Below are positions 8,915-17,377 of a stretch of 46,454 nucleotides of DNA, piece by piece (within the stretch, counting starts at the first letter, position 1; each line of letters begins with the position of its first letter). The stretch covers positions 1-46,454 of the forward strand of contig DKUO01000040.1 of assembly GCA_002490705.1 (NCBI GenBank). The letters run 5' to 3'. Source of the stretch: Lachnospiraceae bacterium UBA7202 (lineage in GTDB: Bacteria > Bacillota > Clostridia > Lachnospirales > Lachnospiraceae). The notes under the pieces are model-generated. The model saw nothing but the letters and a program-made list of their open reading frames with translations. It was not told the DNA's origin and did not search any database. Made by a program: the position numbers and the translations under genes.

Positions 8915-9418
8915 ATGAGCGAATCTTATGTGGAATGTCTGGTGGCGAGAAAGCCGTCTTTCGTGATGCAGTTTCTGAAAATTTTATTGATCATGCTGAC
9001 CGTGGTGTTTGTGTTGGTCGGATTTATCTTTTTGCCGGGAATACCGGGGCTTTTAGTGGCGGCTGTGACAGCGATAGGCGCCTATATTGCTTACCTGAAT
9101 GCAAGCATTGAGTACGAGTATCTCTATGTGGACAAGGAGATCAGCATTGACAAGGTTATGGCGAAGAGCCGCAGAAAGAAAGCGGCCAGCTATTCTCTGG
9201 AGCAGATGGAGATCTTTGCGCCCCTGAATTCTCACAGACTGGATTCCTATAAAAACCGTCAGATGAAGACGGCGGACTATAGTTCCGGCATTGCTGCGCA
9301 GCCGGAGCGGAGATACATGATGGTTTGGAACGGCGATACAAAGGTTATTATTGAGCCCAACGCGGAGATGATTAAGGCGGTTCAGAGCGTTGCGCCCCGT
9401 AAGGTTTTTACGGATTAG
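8915..9418 (+). CDS. Small membrane protein, DUF6106-like (167 aa)
   Basis: Two adjacent hydrophobic helices (about residues 18-40 and 44-64) are followed by a soluble domain rich in basic and polar residues. The domain contains MAKSRRKKAASYSLEQME, then a region on stress-protein-like spacing ending in KVIIEPNAEMIKAV. It resembles the uncharacterised clostridial family I know as DUF6106; the family name is from memory and moderately sure. AAGGAG precedes the start. A terminator follows, so it is a single-gene unit between the helicase island and the purine operon, with base composition like the latter. Function unknown; the lipid-facing helices and basic tail suggest a protein anchored on the cytoplasmic face of the membrane. 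Confidence 0.75.
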   Translation: MSESYVECLVARKPSFVMQFLKILLIMLTVVFVLVGFIFLPGIPGLLVAAVTAIGAYIAYLNASIEYEYLYVDKEISIDKVMAKSRRKKAASYSLEQMEIFAPLNSHRLDSYKNRQMKTADYSSGIAAQPERRYMMVWNGDTKVIIEPNAEMIKAVQSVAPRKVFTD

Positions 9419-9441
9419 CATAATAAAGTGTTAAAAGTAAT

Positions 9442-9472
9442 ACTGTCAGTTGAAGGGCTGGCAGTTTTCTTT
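9442..9472 (+). terminator. Intrinsic terminator before guaB
   Basis: ACTGTCAG and CTGGCAGT form an 8-bp stem with one G-U pair, followed by TTTCTTT. Confidence 0.75.
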
Positions 9473-9516
9473 ACATATACAGCAACTTACAGAAAAACAA
9501 CACAGGAGGAGAGAAA

Positions 9517-10971
9517 ATGGGTCAGATTATTGGAGAAGGAATTACTTTTGACGATGTGCTCTTAGTGCCGAGCTACTCACAGGTGATTCCGAATCAGGTG
9601 GACTTGACAACGAATCTTACGAAGAAGATCAGGCTGAACATCCCTATGATGAGCGCGGGTATGGATACGGTGACCGAGCACAGGATGGCCATTGCCATGG
9701 CCAGACAGGGTGGGATCGGTATCATTCACAAAAATATGTCCATAGAGGCGCAGGCCGAGGAGGTGGACAAGGTGAAACGTTCCGAGAATGGCGTGATCAC
9801 AGATCCCTTTTCGCTGACTCCGGAACATACACTGGCTGACGCCGACGCGCTGATGGCAAAATTCCGCATTTCGGGCGTCCCGGTCACACAGGGGCGGAAG
9901 CTTGTGGGCATCATTACCAACCGTGATCTGAAATTTGAGACGGATTTTAAGAAGAAAATTAAGGAATCCATGACTTCCGAGAACCTGATTACCGCGAAGG
10001 CGGGCATCACCCTAGATCAGGCAAAGGAAATTCTGGCAGCGGCCAGAAAAGAAAAACTGCCCATCGTGGATGATGATTACAACCTGGTGGGTCTCATTAC
10101 CATCAAGGATATTGAGAAGACTATTAAGTATCCGCTCGCAGCCAAAGACAGCCAGGGCAGACTTCTCTGCGGCGCCGGCGTGGGCATTACGGCCAATGTG
10201 CTTGACCGGGTGAAGGAGCTGATCGCTGCGAAGGTGGATGTGGTGGTGCTTGACTCGGCCCACGGGCATTCGGAGAACGTGCTCAGGTGTCTGCGGATGA
10301 TCAAGGAGAAATACCCGGATTTACAGGTGATTGCGGGTAATGTGGCTACGGGCTCCGGCACAAAGGCGCTGATTGAGGCGGGCGCTGACGCGGTTAAGGT
10401 GGGTATCGGTCCCGGTTCGATCTGTACGACTCGTGTGGTTGCCGGTATCGGCGTGCCGCAGATTACGGCGATCATGCACGCTTATCAGGCAGCCAAGGAA
10501 TACGGCGTGCCGATTATTGCGGACGGCGGCATCAAGTATTCCGGCGATATGACGAAGGCCATTGCGGCGGGCGGCGACGTCTGCATGATGGGAAGCATGT
10601 TTGCGGGCTGCGAGGAGAGTCCGGGCACCTATGAGCTTTATCAGGGCAGAAAGTACAAAGTATACCGCGGCATGGGTTCTATTGCCGCGATGGAAAACGG
10701 CAGTAAGGACCGCTACTTCCAGACCGACGCCAAAAAACTGGTGCCGGAAGGCGTAGAGGGGCGTGTGGCATACAAGGGCAGCGTGGAGGATACGGTGTTC
10801 CAGCTGATGGGGGGCCTGCGCTCCGGCATGGGCTACTGCGGCACGGCTACCATAGAGGAGTTAAAGGAGAACGGCAGATTCGTGAAGATTTCGGCGGCTT
10901 CCCTGAAGGAGAGCCATCCGCATGATATTCATATCACGAAAGAGGCGCCGAACTACAGTGTAGACGAATGA
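9517..10971 (+). CDS. guaB: IMP dehydrogenase
   Basis: Oxidises IMP to XMP with NAD, the committed step of GMP synthesis, in the cytoplasm. At 484 aa it has the normal length. The N-terminal strand block (FDDVLLVPSYS) is followed by two CBS domains (about 95-200), the phosphate-binding loop and catalytic cysteine in GPGSICTTR (Cys303), the flap with RGMGS, and the C-terminal YKG and GMGYCG motifs. AGGAGGAG precedes the ATG. It leads an operon with the IMP cyclohydrolase (16-bp gap) and AICAR transformylase (16-bp gap), so the two last steps to IMP are made with the first step from IMP to GMP. No purine riboswitch or clear PurR box is visible in the 45 nt between the preceding terminator and the start. 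Confidence 0.97.
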   Translation: MGQIIGEGITFDDVLLVPSYSQVIPNQVDLTTNLTKKIRLNIPMMSAGMDTVTEHRMAIAMARQGGIGIIHKNMSIEAQAEEVDKVKRSENGVITDPFSLTPEHTLADADALMAKFRISGVPVTQGRKLVGIITNRDLKFETDFKKKIKESMTSENLITAKAGITLDQAKEILAAARKEKLPIVDDDYNLVGLITIKDIEKTIKYPLAAKDSQGRLLCGAGVGITANVLDRVKELIAAKVDVVVLDSAHGHSENVLRCLRMIKEKYPDLQVIAGNVATGSGTKALIEAGADAVKVGIGPGSICTTRVVAGIGVPQITAIMHAYQAAKEYGVPIIADGGIKYSGDMTKAIAAGGDVCMMGSMFAGCEESPGTYELYQGRKYKVYRGMGSIAAMENGSKDRYFQTDAKKLVPEGVEGRVAYKGSVEDTVFQLMGGLRSGMGYCGTATIEELKENGRFVKISAASLKESHPHDIHITKEAPNYSVDE

Positions 10972-10987
10972 TAGGAGATAAGCATTT

Positions 10988-11704
10988 ATGGAAAAGAGAA
11001 GTTTAGCCAAGGAGCTTGCAGGCAACGCCTATCCGGGCCGCGGTATTGTGATCGGAAAGTCGGCGGATGGGAAATACGCGGTGACGGCTTATTTTATCAT
11101 GGGCCGCAGCAGTAACAGCAGAAACAGGGTGTTTGTGGAGGACGGCGAGGGAATCCGCACGCAGGCTTTTGATCCCTCTAAACTGGAAGATCCCAGTCTG
11201 ATCATCTATGCGCCGGTGCGGGTGCTGGGCAATAAGACCATTGTCACCAACGGCGACCAGACAGATACGATCTACGAGCTGATGGACAGGCAGCAGACCT
11301 TTGAGCAGGCGCTTCGTACCAGAGAATTTGAGCCGGACGCACCCAATTATACGCCCCGCATATCAGGGATCATGCACTTGGAGAACGGCAGTTATAACTA
11401 TGCCATGTCTATTTTGAAGAGCGGTAATGGCGATCCGTCCTCCTGCAACCGGTATACCTTCGCCTATGAGAAACCGGCGGCGGGCGAGGGACGGTTTATC
11501 CACACCTACATGGGGGATGGCAATCCGCTTCCCAGTTTCGAGGGAGAACCGACGCTGGTGGATATCACGGGCGATATTGACAGCTTCACGAAGACGGTCT
11601 GGGAGAATCTGAACGAGGAGAACAAGGTGTCGCTGTTTGTGCGCTACATCGAGATCGCCACAGGAAAGTATGAGACAAGAATTGTGAATAAGAATCAAGC
11701 ATAG
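10988..11704 (+). CDS. purO: IMP cyclohydrolase, PurO type (238 aa)
   Basis: Closes FAICAR to IMP, the last step of purine synthesis. The N-terminal NAYPGRGIVIG block, the RSSNSRNRVF segment and the C-terminal FVRYIEIATG fit the stand-alone PurO fold (a beta-sandwich related to Ntn hydrolases), first described in archaea, and not the N-terminal domain of bifunctional PurH. The protein is slightly longer than archaeal PurO, which is about 200 aa. AGGAGA lies before the ATG. Its position between guaB and a stand-alone AICAR transformylase supports the assignment strongly: together the two small genes replace PurH. Confidence 0.88.
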   Translation: MEKRSLAKELAGNAYPGRGIVIGKSADGKYAVTAYFIMGRSSNSRNRVFVEDGEGIRTQAFDPSKLEDPSLIIYAPVRVLGNKTIVTNGDQTDTIYELMDRQQTFEQALRTREFEPDAPNYTPRISGIMHLENGSYNYAMSILKSGNGDPSSCNRYTFAYEKPAAGEGRFIHTYMGDGNPLPSFEGEPTLVDITGDIDSFTKTVWENLNEENKVSLFVRYIEIATGKYETRIVNKNQA

Positions 11705-11720
11705 GAGAAAAACAGAGACA

Positions 11721-12899
11721 ATGAATGAATTGGAATTGAAATACGGTTGTAACCCGAATCAGAAACCGTCCCGTATCTTTATGGCGGACGGAAGCGATCT
11801 GCCCATTCAGGTGTTGAACGGCAGACCGGGCTATATTAATTTCTTGGATGCTTTCAACGGCTGGCAGTTAGTCAGCGAGTTGAAGAAGGCGACGGGGCTT
11901 CCGGCAGCTACGTCTTTTAAGCACGTTTCTCCGGCAGGGGCGGCTGTAGGTCTTCCCTTAGAGGAGACTTTGGCAAAGATTTATTGGGTGGATGATCTGG
12001 GAGAATTATCCCCTCTGGCCTGCGCCTATGCAAGGGCGAGAGGCGCGGACAGGATGTCCTCCTTCGGTGATTTTATTGCGCTCTCGGATGTGTGCGACGT
12101 GGATACGGCCCGGCTGATCAAGAGAGAGGTATCGGACGGTGTGATTGCGCCGGGGTATGAGCCGGAAGCGCTGGAGCTTTTGAAGGCGAAGAAAAAGGGC
12201 GCCTACAATGTGATTCAGATCGACGAGAATTATGTGCCTGCGCCTATCGAGGTAAAACAGGTGTACGGCATCAGCTTTGAACAGGGCAGGAACGAGCTGA
12301 AAATCGACGATGCTTTCTTTGACAATATTGTGACGAAGTCTAAGGATCTGCCGAAGCAGGCGAAAATGGATCTGGCAATCGCCATGATTACGTTGAAATA
12401 CACCCAGTCCAATTCCGTGTGCTATGTGAAGGACGGGCAGGCCATCGGTATCGGCGCCGGGCAGCAGTCCAGAATCCACTGCACCAGACTGGCGGGGACG
12501 AAGGCAGACAATTGGTTTCTGAGACAGTCTCCTATGGTGTTAGACTTGCAGTTCATAGACGGCATCGGACGGGCGGATCGAGACAATTCCATCGACCTCT
12601 ATATCGGGGAGGATTATATGGATGTGCTGGCGGACGGTGCATGGCAGAAGATATTTAAGGTGAAGCCGGAGGTGTTTACGGCGGAGAAGAAGCGCGCATG
12701 GCTTGATCAGATGAGCGGTGTGGCGCTGGGATCCGACGCGTTCTTCCCCTTCGGGGATAACATTGAGCGGGCACACAGAAGCGGCGTGCAGTATGTGGCG
12801 CAGCCCGGCGGATCAGTGCGCGACGATAACGTGATTGAGGTATGCGACAAGTACGGCATGACCATGTGCTTTACGGGGATTCGGCTGTTCCATCATTAA
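11721..12899 (+). CDS. Stand-alone AICAR transformylase (PurH C-domain/PurV-like)
   Basis: Transfers a formyl group from 10-formyl-THF to AICAR, giving FAICAR for the adjacent cyclohydrolase. The 392 aa correspond to the AICARFT domain of PurH without the cyclohydrolase half: ELKYGCNPNQ at the start, the SFKHVSPAGAAVG motif with the catalytic Lys-His pair, the QSNSVCYVKDGQAIGIGAGQQSR block, SDAFFPF and the C-terminal ITMCFTG-like GMTMCFTG. Such lone domains have been called PurV in archaea. AGGAGA precedes the start. No terminator hairpin of strength follows directly; the ptb promoter begins 10 bp after the stop. Confidence 0.93.
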   Translation: MNELELKYGCNPNQKPSRIFMADGSDLPIQVLNGRPGYINFLDAFNGWQLVSELKKATGLPAATSFKHVSPAGAAVGLPLEETLAKIYWVDDLGELSPLACAYARARGADRMSSFGDFIALSDVCDVDTARLIKREVSDGVIAPGYEPEALELLKAKKKGAYNVIQIDENYVPAPIEVKQVYGISFEQGRNELKIDDAFFDNIVTKSKDLPKQAKMDLAIAMITLKYTQSNSVCYVKDGQAIGIGAGQQSRIHCTRLAGTKADNWFLRQSPMVLDLQFIDGIGRADRDNSIDLYIGEDYMDVLADGAWQKIFKVKPEVFTAEKKRAWLDQMSGVALGSDAFFPFGDNIERAHRSGVQYVAQPGGSVRDDNVIEVCDKYGMTMCFTGIRLFHH

Positions 12900-12909
12900 G
12901 GATTAGAAA

Positions 12910-12938
12910 TTGATTTTCGGGCGTATTCGTGGTAAAAT
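12910..12938 (+). promoter_or_regulatory. Sigma-A promoter of the ptb-buk operon
   Basis: TTGATT at 12910-12915, a 17-bp spacer and TAAAAT at 12933-12938. The predicted transcript starts near 12945, at the first base of a large hairpin. Confidence 0.7.
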
Positions 12939-12944
12939 TTAGAA

Positions 12945-13051
12945 GCCGTATAAGAAAAACAAGCGACTGCGCAGCAGGCATTTGTTTTTCTACGGCGATA
13001 ACGAGCAAACGTCCGGCGAAGGCGGACATGGAGCGCGTAGCGCGAGTTTGC
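12945..13051 (+). repeat. Folded leader element upstream of ptb
   Basis: Two structures occupy the leader. Hairpin 1 pairs GCCGTA and GAAAAACAA (12945-12950, 12954-12962) with TTGTTTTTC and TACGGC (12982-12996), with a 3-nt bulge. Structure 2 is a three-way junction: outer stem GCAAAC/GTTTGC (13005-13010, 13046-13051), arm GTCCG/CGGAC (13011-13027), arm GCGC/GCGC (13033-13043). It may be a dispersed palindromic repeat of the kind seen between genes in Lachnospiraceae, or a regulatory RNA; a 16-bp piece of hairpin 1 recurs at 34372. Confidence 0.6.
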
Positions 13052-13101
13052 GAGTCTATATAAAAGTAAAGATAATAAAACAAAGGAGTGGAAAAGGGAC
13101 G

Positions 13102-14022
13102 ATGAGTAAGAGCTTTGAGGATTTGTTATCGAAGGTATCTGAATGTGAGATGAAAAAGGTCGCTGTCGCGGTCGCTCAGGACAGCGCGGTGCTGGAGGCA
13201 GTGGTTGCGGCCAAGGAACGCGGTATCGCGGAGGCGATTCTGGTAGGCGACGCCGACAAGATTAAAGAGGTAGCGGCGGCCGACAAGGTGGATGTGAGCG
13301 GGTTTGAGATCATCGACGAGAAGGATAACTATGAGGCGGCTTTGAAGGCTGTGAAGCTGGTACATGAGGGTAAGGCCGATATGTACATGAAAGGTCTGAT
13401 CGACACGAAGTCCTTCTTGAAGAGTGTGCTGGATAAAGAGGTGGGCCTCAGAACCGGAAAGGCTCTGTCCCATGTGTGCGTATTTGAGGTGGAGGGAATC
13501 GACCACCTGCTGTTCCTGACGGATGTTGCTTTTATGACCTATCCCACATTGGAGGATAAGGTGCATATCATCGAGAATACGGTGGATGTGTGTCATGCCT
13601 GCGGCATTCCGAATCCGAAGGTAGCTCCCCTTGCGGCGGTGGAGGTTGTGAATCCCAAGATGCCTGTCACCGTGGAGGCGGAAGAGCTGACAAAGATGTG
13701 CGAGGAAGGAAAGATAACGGGTTGTGTTGTGGACGGACCGCTTTCTCTTGACCTTGCGATTGACCCTGAGGCGGCGAAGCATAAGGGCGCGGAGGGCAGA
13801 AAGATTGTGGGTGACGCGGATGTGCTGCTCTTCCCCGATATTCATGCGGGCAATCTGGTTTACAAGTGTCTGGTACATACGGCGAAGGTGAAGAACGGCA
13901 ACATTCTGACCGGCACCAAGGCTCCGGTGATTCTGACGTCCCGTTCTGATGATTTTGAGACGAAGGTAAATTCTCTTGCGCTCGGCGCGGTTATGGCGGG
14001 CGCGATGGCAAAACTTAATTAA
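13102..14022 (+). CDS. ptb: Phosphate butyryltransferase
   Basis: Converts butyryl-CoA (or branched acyl-CoA) and phosphate to the acyl phosphate. The 306-residue protein belongs to the phosphate acetyl/butyryl transferase fold: an N-terminal half with AILVGDADKI and the KGLIDTKSFLKSVL segment, then PVTVEAEELTKMCEEG, VDGPLSLDLAID and PDIHAGNLVYKCLV. The length, and the butyrate kinase gene 10 bp downstream, favour butyryl over acetyl as substrate. I chose ATG 13102, where AAAGGAG lies about 13 nt upstream; the frame stays open to 12982, but that part encodes repeat sequence. The long folded leader (12945-13051) may affect expression. Confidence 0.92.
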   Translation: MSKSFEDLLSKVSECEMKKVAVAVAQDSAVLEAVVAAKERGIAEAILVGDADKIKEVAAADKVDVSGFEIIDEKDNYEAALKAVKLVHEGKADMYMKGLIDTKSFLKSVLDKEVGLRTGKALSHVCVFEVEGIDHLLFLTDVAFMTYPTLEDKVHIIENTVDVCHACGIPNPKVAPLAAVEVVNPKMPVTVEAEELTKMCEEGKITGCVVDGPLSLDLAIDPEAAKHKGAEGRKIVGDADVLLFPDIHAGNLVYKCLVHTAKVKNGNILTGTKAPVILTSRSDDFETKVNSLALGAVMAGAMAKLN

Positions 14023-14032
14023 GGAGGACGAT

Positions 14033-15100
14033 ATGGCGATTAAAAGTTTAATTATCAACCCGGGTTCCACTTCTACGAAGATTGGGGTATTTGAGGATGA
14101 AACTCTCCTGTTTGAGGAGACTTTGAGACATTCCACGGAAGAGATCTCGCAGTATGCGACGATCTTTGACCAGAAGGATTTCCGTAAAAAAATCATTACG
14201 GATTTATTGAAAGAGAAGAATTTTGACGTAAATACTTTGAATATGGTCGTTGGCAGGGGCGGTATGTTAAAGCCGATTCCGGGAGGCACCTATGCGGTGA
14301 CCGACGATCTGTTAGAGGATTTAAAGGTCGGCGTACAGGGACAGCACGCCTCCAATCTCGGCGGTATCCTTGCCAGAGAAATTGCTGATTCTATCGGTGT
14401 TCCTTCCTACATTGTAGATCCGGTGGTGGTAGATGAGCTTGCTCCCGCCGCGAGATATTCCGGCATGGCGGAGATTCCCCGCGGCAGTATCTTTCATGCG
14501 TTAAACCAGAAAGCGGTGGCAAAAAGATATGCGGCTGAAACCGGGAAATCTTATGAGTCACTCCGTCTCATTGTCGTTCATATGGGCGGCGGCGTATCCG
14601 TGGGCGCCCATGAGGACGGCAAGGTTGTTGACGTTTTCAGCGCTTTTGACGGCGACGGCGCTTTCTCACCGGAGCGCGCGGGCGGCGTTCCCTGCGGTGC
14701 GCTTGTGAAGCTCTGCTTCTCCGGAAAATACACGGAAAAAGAGGTTTACTCCAAGCTCATCGGCAAGGGCGGATTTAACGCTTACTGCGGCACCAACGAC
14801 ATGCGCGATGTGGAGAAGATGGTACAGGACGGCGACAAGAAGGCTGCGGAAGTGAGAGAGGCGTTCATTACTCAGGTGGCTAAGGATATCGGTTCTATGG
14901 CTTGTGTGCTGAAAGGCAAGGTGGACCAGATCCTGGTAACCGGCGGTATCGCTTACGATAAAGTGGTGGTTGCAGGGCTTAAGGAGAAAGCGGAGTGGAT
15001 TGCACCCATGACCGTTTACCCCGGGGAGGATGAGCTGATGGCTCTGGCGCAGGGCGGCTTGCGCATTCTTCGCGGCGAAGAAGAGCTGAAGGTATATTAA
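14033..15100 (+). CDS. buk: Butyrate kinase
   Basis: Makes butyrate and ATP from butyryl phosphate, the energy-yielding end of the butyrate pathway; it also accepts branched acids in some species. At 355 aa it fits the family. It has the ASKHA phosphate-binding loop near the start (INPGSTSTKIG), GRGGMLKPIPGGTY, the VVHMGGGVSVGAHEDGKV phosphate 2/adenosine region and a C-terminal ITGGIAYD-like VTGGIAYD. AAGGAGG stands 6 nt before ATG 14033; a longer frame from 13976 overlaps ptb and is not needed. It is co-transcribed with ptb. Confidence 0.95.
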   Translation: MAIKSLIINPGSTSTKIGVFEDETLLFEETLRHSTEEISQYATIFDQKDFRKKIITDLLKEKNFDVNTLNMVVGRGGMLKPIPGGTYAVTDDLLEDLKVGVQGQHASNLGGILAREIADSIGVPSYIVDPVVVDELAPAARYSGMAEIPRGSIFHALNQKAVAKRYAAETGKSYESLRLIVVHMGGGVSVGAHEDGKVVDVFSAFDGDGAFSPERAGGVPCGALVKLCFSGKYTEKEVYSKLIGKGGFNAYCGTNDMRDVEKMVQDGDKKAAEVREAFITQVAKDIGSMACVLKGKVDQILVTGGIAYDKVVVAGLKEKAEWIAPMTVYPGEDELMALAQGGLRILRGEEELKVY

Positions 15101-15112
15101 AAGGGATCGTAG

Positions 15113-17227
15113 ATGAAAAGAATTGAGATCAACGAAAATGGAATCCTCATGCTGTTTGAGGTGACGGAGGAGCAGAAAATTAAGCTCCTCCATTTTTCGG
15201 CTTCCCCTTTTTCGGATCGGGATGTTTCGACTTGGGTTGGGGCAGAGCCGTTTACAGTGGTGGAAGTGCAGGTTTCCGGCCTTGACCGCGCGGGGGAAAG
15301 GCATGGTACGAAGTATGTGCGCACGTCGCCCGGCTCCCGGCTGACGCTGAAAGAGTTTCGGGATGACAGGAATGCCACCGGCAGAAAGATTGAAGTGGAG
15401 ATGCAGGATGAGGGGACGGGACTTGTCGTCACCAGCCACTATCAGTTCTACGACGGGATTGCGGTGGTGCGCGCGTGGACCACGCTCTATAATGGCGGAA
15501 AGGAAGATCTGGGGATCGAGTATGTGTCGTCTTTTGCCATCACGGGCATTGAGAAGGAGGGCATCAAGCTCCCCGAGGATAAATTGGAGCTTTGGATTCC
15601 CCACAATGGCTGGCAGAAGGAACTGCACTGGAACAAATACCGGTTGGACGAGCTTGGCATGAGCAGCACACAGCCCGAGGCAATCCGCAGGACGTCCAAA
15701 ACCATCGGGATTAACAATGCGGGCAACTGGTCCACCAAAGAGTATATTCCCATGGGGTATCTCTACAATGCCGAGGCGGGCAGCTCCCTGTACTGGCAGA
15801 TTGAGCACAACGGCTCATGGTACTGGGAGATCGCGGATCAGGACGGTCATTTGTATCTGAAATTAAGCGGCCCCACAGAGCATCAATCTCACTGGTGGAA
15901 AAATCTGACACCAGGGGAGAGTTTTGAAAGCGTACCCGTGAGTGTGGGCTCTTTGCTTGGCGGCTTCGACGAGGCCATGGGCGAGCTGACGAAGTACCGC
16001 CGCGTCATCCGCAGACGAAATGCGGACAATGAAAATCTGCCGGTTATTTTTAACGACTATATGAACTGCCTGTTTGCCGATCCGACGACGGAGAAGGAAA
16101 TGCCCCTGATTGAGGCGGCCAAAGAGGCGGGATGCGAATATTATGTGATTGATGCGGGCTGGTATGCGGACGGTTTCTGGTGGGATTATGTGGGCGAGTG
16201 GCTTCCCTCGAAGAAGCGCTTCCCGGGCGGTCTTGAGGAGGTTACGAACCGCGTAATAGAGAGGGGCATGATTCCCGGCGTCTGGCTGGAAATCGAGGTT
16301 ATGGGTATCAAATGCCCGCTGGCGGATCAGGTGCCGGAGGACTGGTATTTTATCAGGCACGGAAAGAAGGTTTCGGACAGAAGCCGCTATCAGCTCGATT
16401 TTCGCAATCCCCAGGTACGGGAGCATGCAACCGGCGTGATTGACCGGCTTGTCAGGGATTACCATGTGGGCTATATCAAGATGGATTATAACATTGAGCC
16501 GGGCGTGGGTACGGAGATCGATGCAGACAGCTTCGGAGAAGGGCTGCTGGGCCATGAGAGGGCCTACCTTGGCTGGTTGGAGAGTATCTTTGCAAAATAC
16601 CCGGAGCTGGTGATTGAGAACTGCTCCTCTGGTGGACTGCGGATGGATTATGCCATGCTCTCCCGGCACAGCATCCAGTCTACCTCGGACACGGAGGATT
16701 ATATCAAGTATTCCACCATTGCGGCCAATGCGCCATCGGCGCTTACACCGGAGCAGGCGGCTGTTTGGAGCTATCCGCTGAAAGAGGGCGACAGCGAGGA
16801 AGCCATCTTCAATATGGTGAATGCCATGCTCCTTCGGATTCACCAAAGCGGTCATCTGGCGGAAATTAACAGGGAACGGTTCGCGCTGGTGAAGGAAGGC
16901 ATTGATTATTATAAAAAAATCAGGGCGGATCTGCGGGAAGGACTGCCATTTTGGCCGATTGGTCCTGCCGCTTATCAGGACGGCTGGGCCAGCGTTGCTA
17001 TCAGGAATGGGAAAAAGACTTATTTGGCGGTTTGGCGCAGGGGCAGTCTGGAAAGCCAGGTCACGCTGCCGCACAAGTACCTGAGGGGAAAGAAAGCGGA
17101 GGCGGTATGCGCCTATCCGGCCGATGGCCGCGGGTGCCGGTATTCATGGAACAATGCCTTGGGAGAGCTGACGGTGGAACTGACTGAAAAGATCAGCGCC
17201 AGAATCTTTGAAATTACAGAGCTGTAA
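15113..17227 (+). CDS. Alpha-galactosidase, GH36 family
   Basis: Predicted to remove terminal alpha-1,6-galactose from raffinose-type sugars. The 704-residue, signal-less protein is cytoplasmic. An N-terminal beta-domain (about 1-285) precedes a TIM barrel. The nucleophile lies in YIKMDYN (Asp458) and the acid/base in TSDTEDY (Asp526); their spacing of 68 matches GH36 enzymes. Between them is NCSSGGLRMD, the conserved substrate loop. A beta-sandwich with LAVWRRGS ends the protein. It starts 12 bp after buk with AAGGGAT as ribosome site, so it may be read through from ptb-buk. No sugar transporter or regulator gene is adjacent, which is uncommon for this enzyme. Confidence 0.93.
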   Translation: MKRIEINENGILMLFEVTEEQKIKLLHFSASPFSDRDVSTWVGAEPFTVVEVQVSGLDRAGERHGTKYVRTSPGSRLTLKEFRDDRNATGRKIEVEMQDEGTGLVVTSHYQFYDGIAVVRAWTTLYNGGKEDLGIEYVSSFAITGIEKEGIKLPEDKLELWIPHNGWQKELHWNKYRLDELGMSSTQPEAIRRTSKTIGINNAGNWSTKEYIPMGYLYNAEAGSSLYWQIEHNGSWYWEIADQDGHLYLKLSGPTEHQSHWWKNLTPGESFESVPVSVGSLLGGFDEAMGELTKYRRVIRRRNADNENLPVIFNDYMNCLFADPTTEKEMPLIEAAKEAGCEYYVIDAGWYADGFWWDYVGEWLPSKKRFPGGLEEVTNRVIERGMIPGVWLEIEVMGIKCPLADQVPEDWYFIRHGKKVSDRSRYQLDFRNPQVREHATGVIDRLVRDYHVGYIKMDYNIEPGVGTEIDADSFGEGLLGHERAYLGWLESIFAKYPELVIENCSSGGLRMDYAMLSRHSIQSTSDTEDYIKYSTIAANAPSALTPEQAAVWSYPLKEGDSEEAIFNMVNAMLLRIHQSGHLAEINRERFALVKEGIDYYKKIRADLREGLPFWPIGPAAYQDGWASVAIRNGKKTYLAVWRRGSLESQVTLPHKYLRGKKAEAVCAYPADGRGCRYSWNNALGELTVELTEKISARIFEITEL

Positions 17228-17229
17228 AC

Positions 17230-17268
17230 GCAAAACCACGGGTGGGCTCACTCGTGGCTTTGCTTGTT
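17230..17268 (+). terminator. Probable terminator after alpha-galactosidase
   Basis: GCAAAACCACG pairs with CGTGGCTTTGC (one bulge each side), followed by a weak T-rich stretch. Confidence 0.55.
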
Positions 17269-17295
17269 GAATTAAAAGGTTATATCTGGTAAAAT
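17267..17295 (+). promoter_or_regulatory. Sigma-A promoter of secA
   Basis: TTGAAT at 17267-17272, a 17-bp spacer and TAAAAT at 17290-17295; the next TATAAT-like box overlaps. The leader to the secA start is about 75 nt. Confidence 0.6.
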
Positions 17296-17377
17296 ATAAT
17301 TTAGTGTTTTATTGTGGTGGGGATTTTTTGAGAGAAAGGCATGTGTTGTCCGAACGGACACATGGGTATGAGAAAAT

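Noticed and set aside
9473..9516. Purine riboswitch or PurR box before guaB
   Set aside because: The interval between terminator and ribosome site is too short and shows no matching structure.
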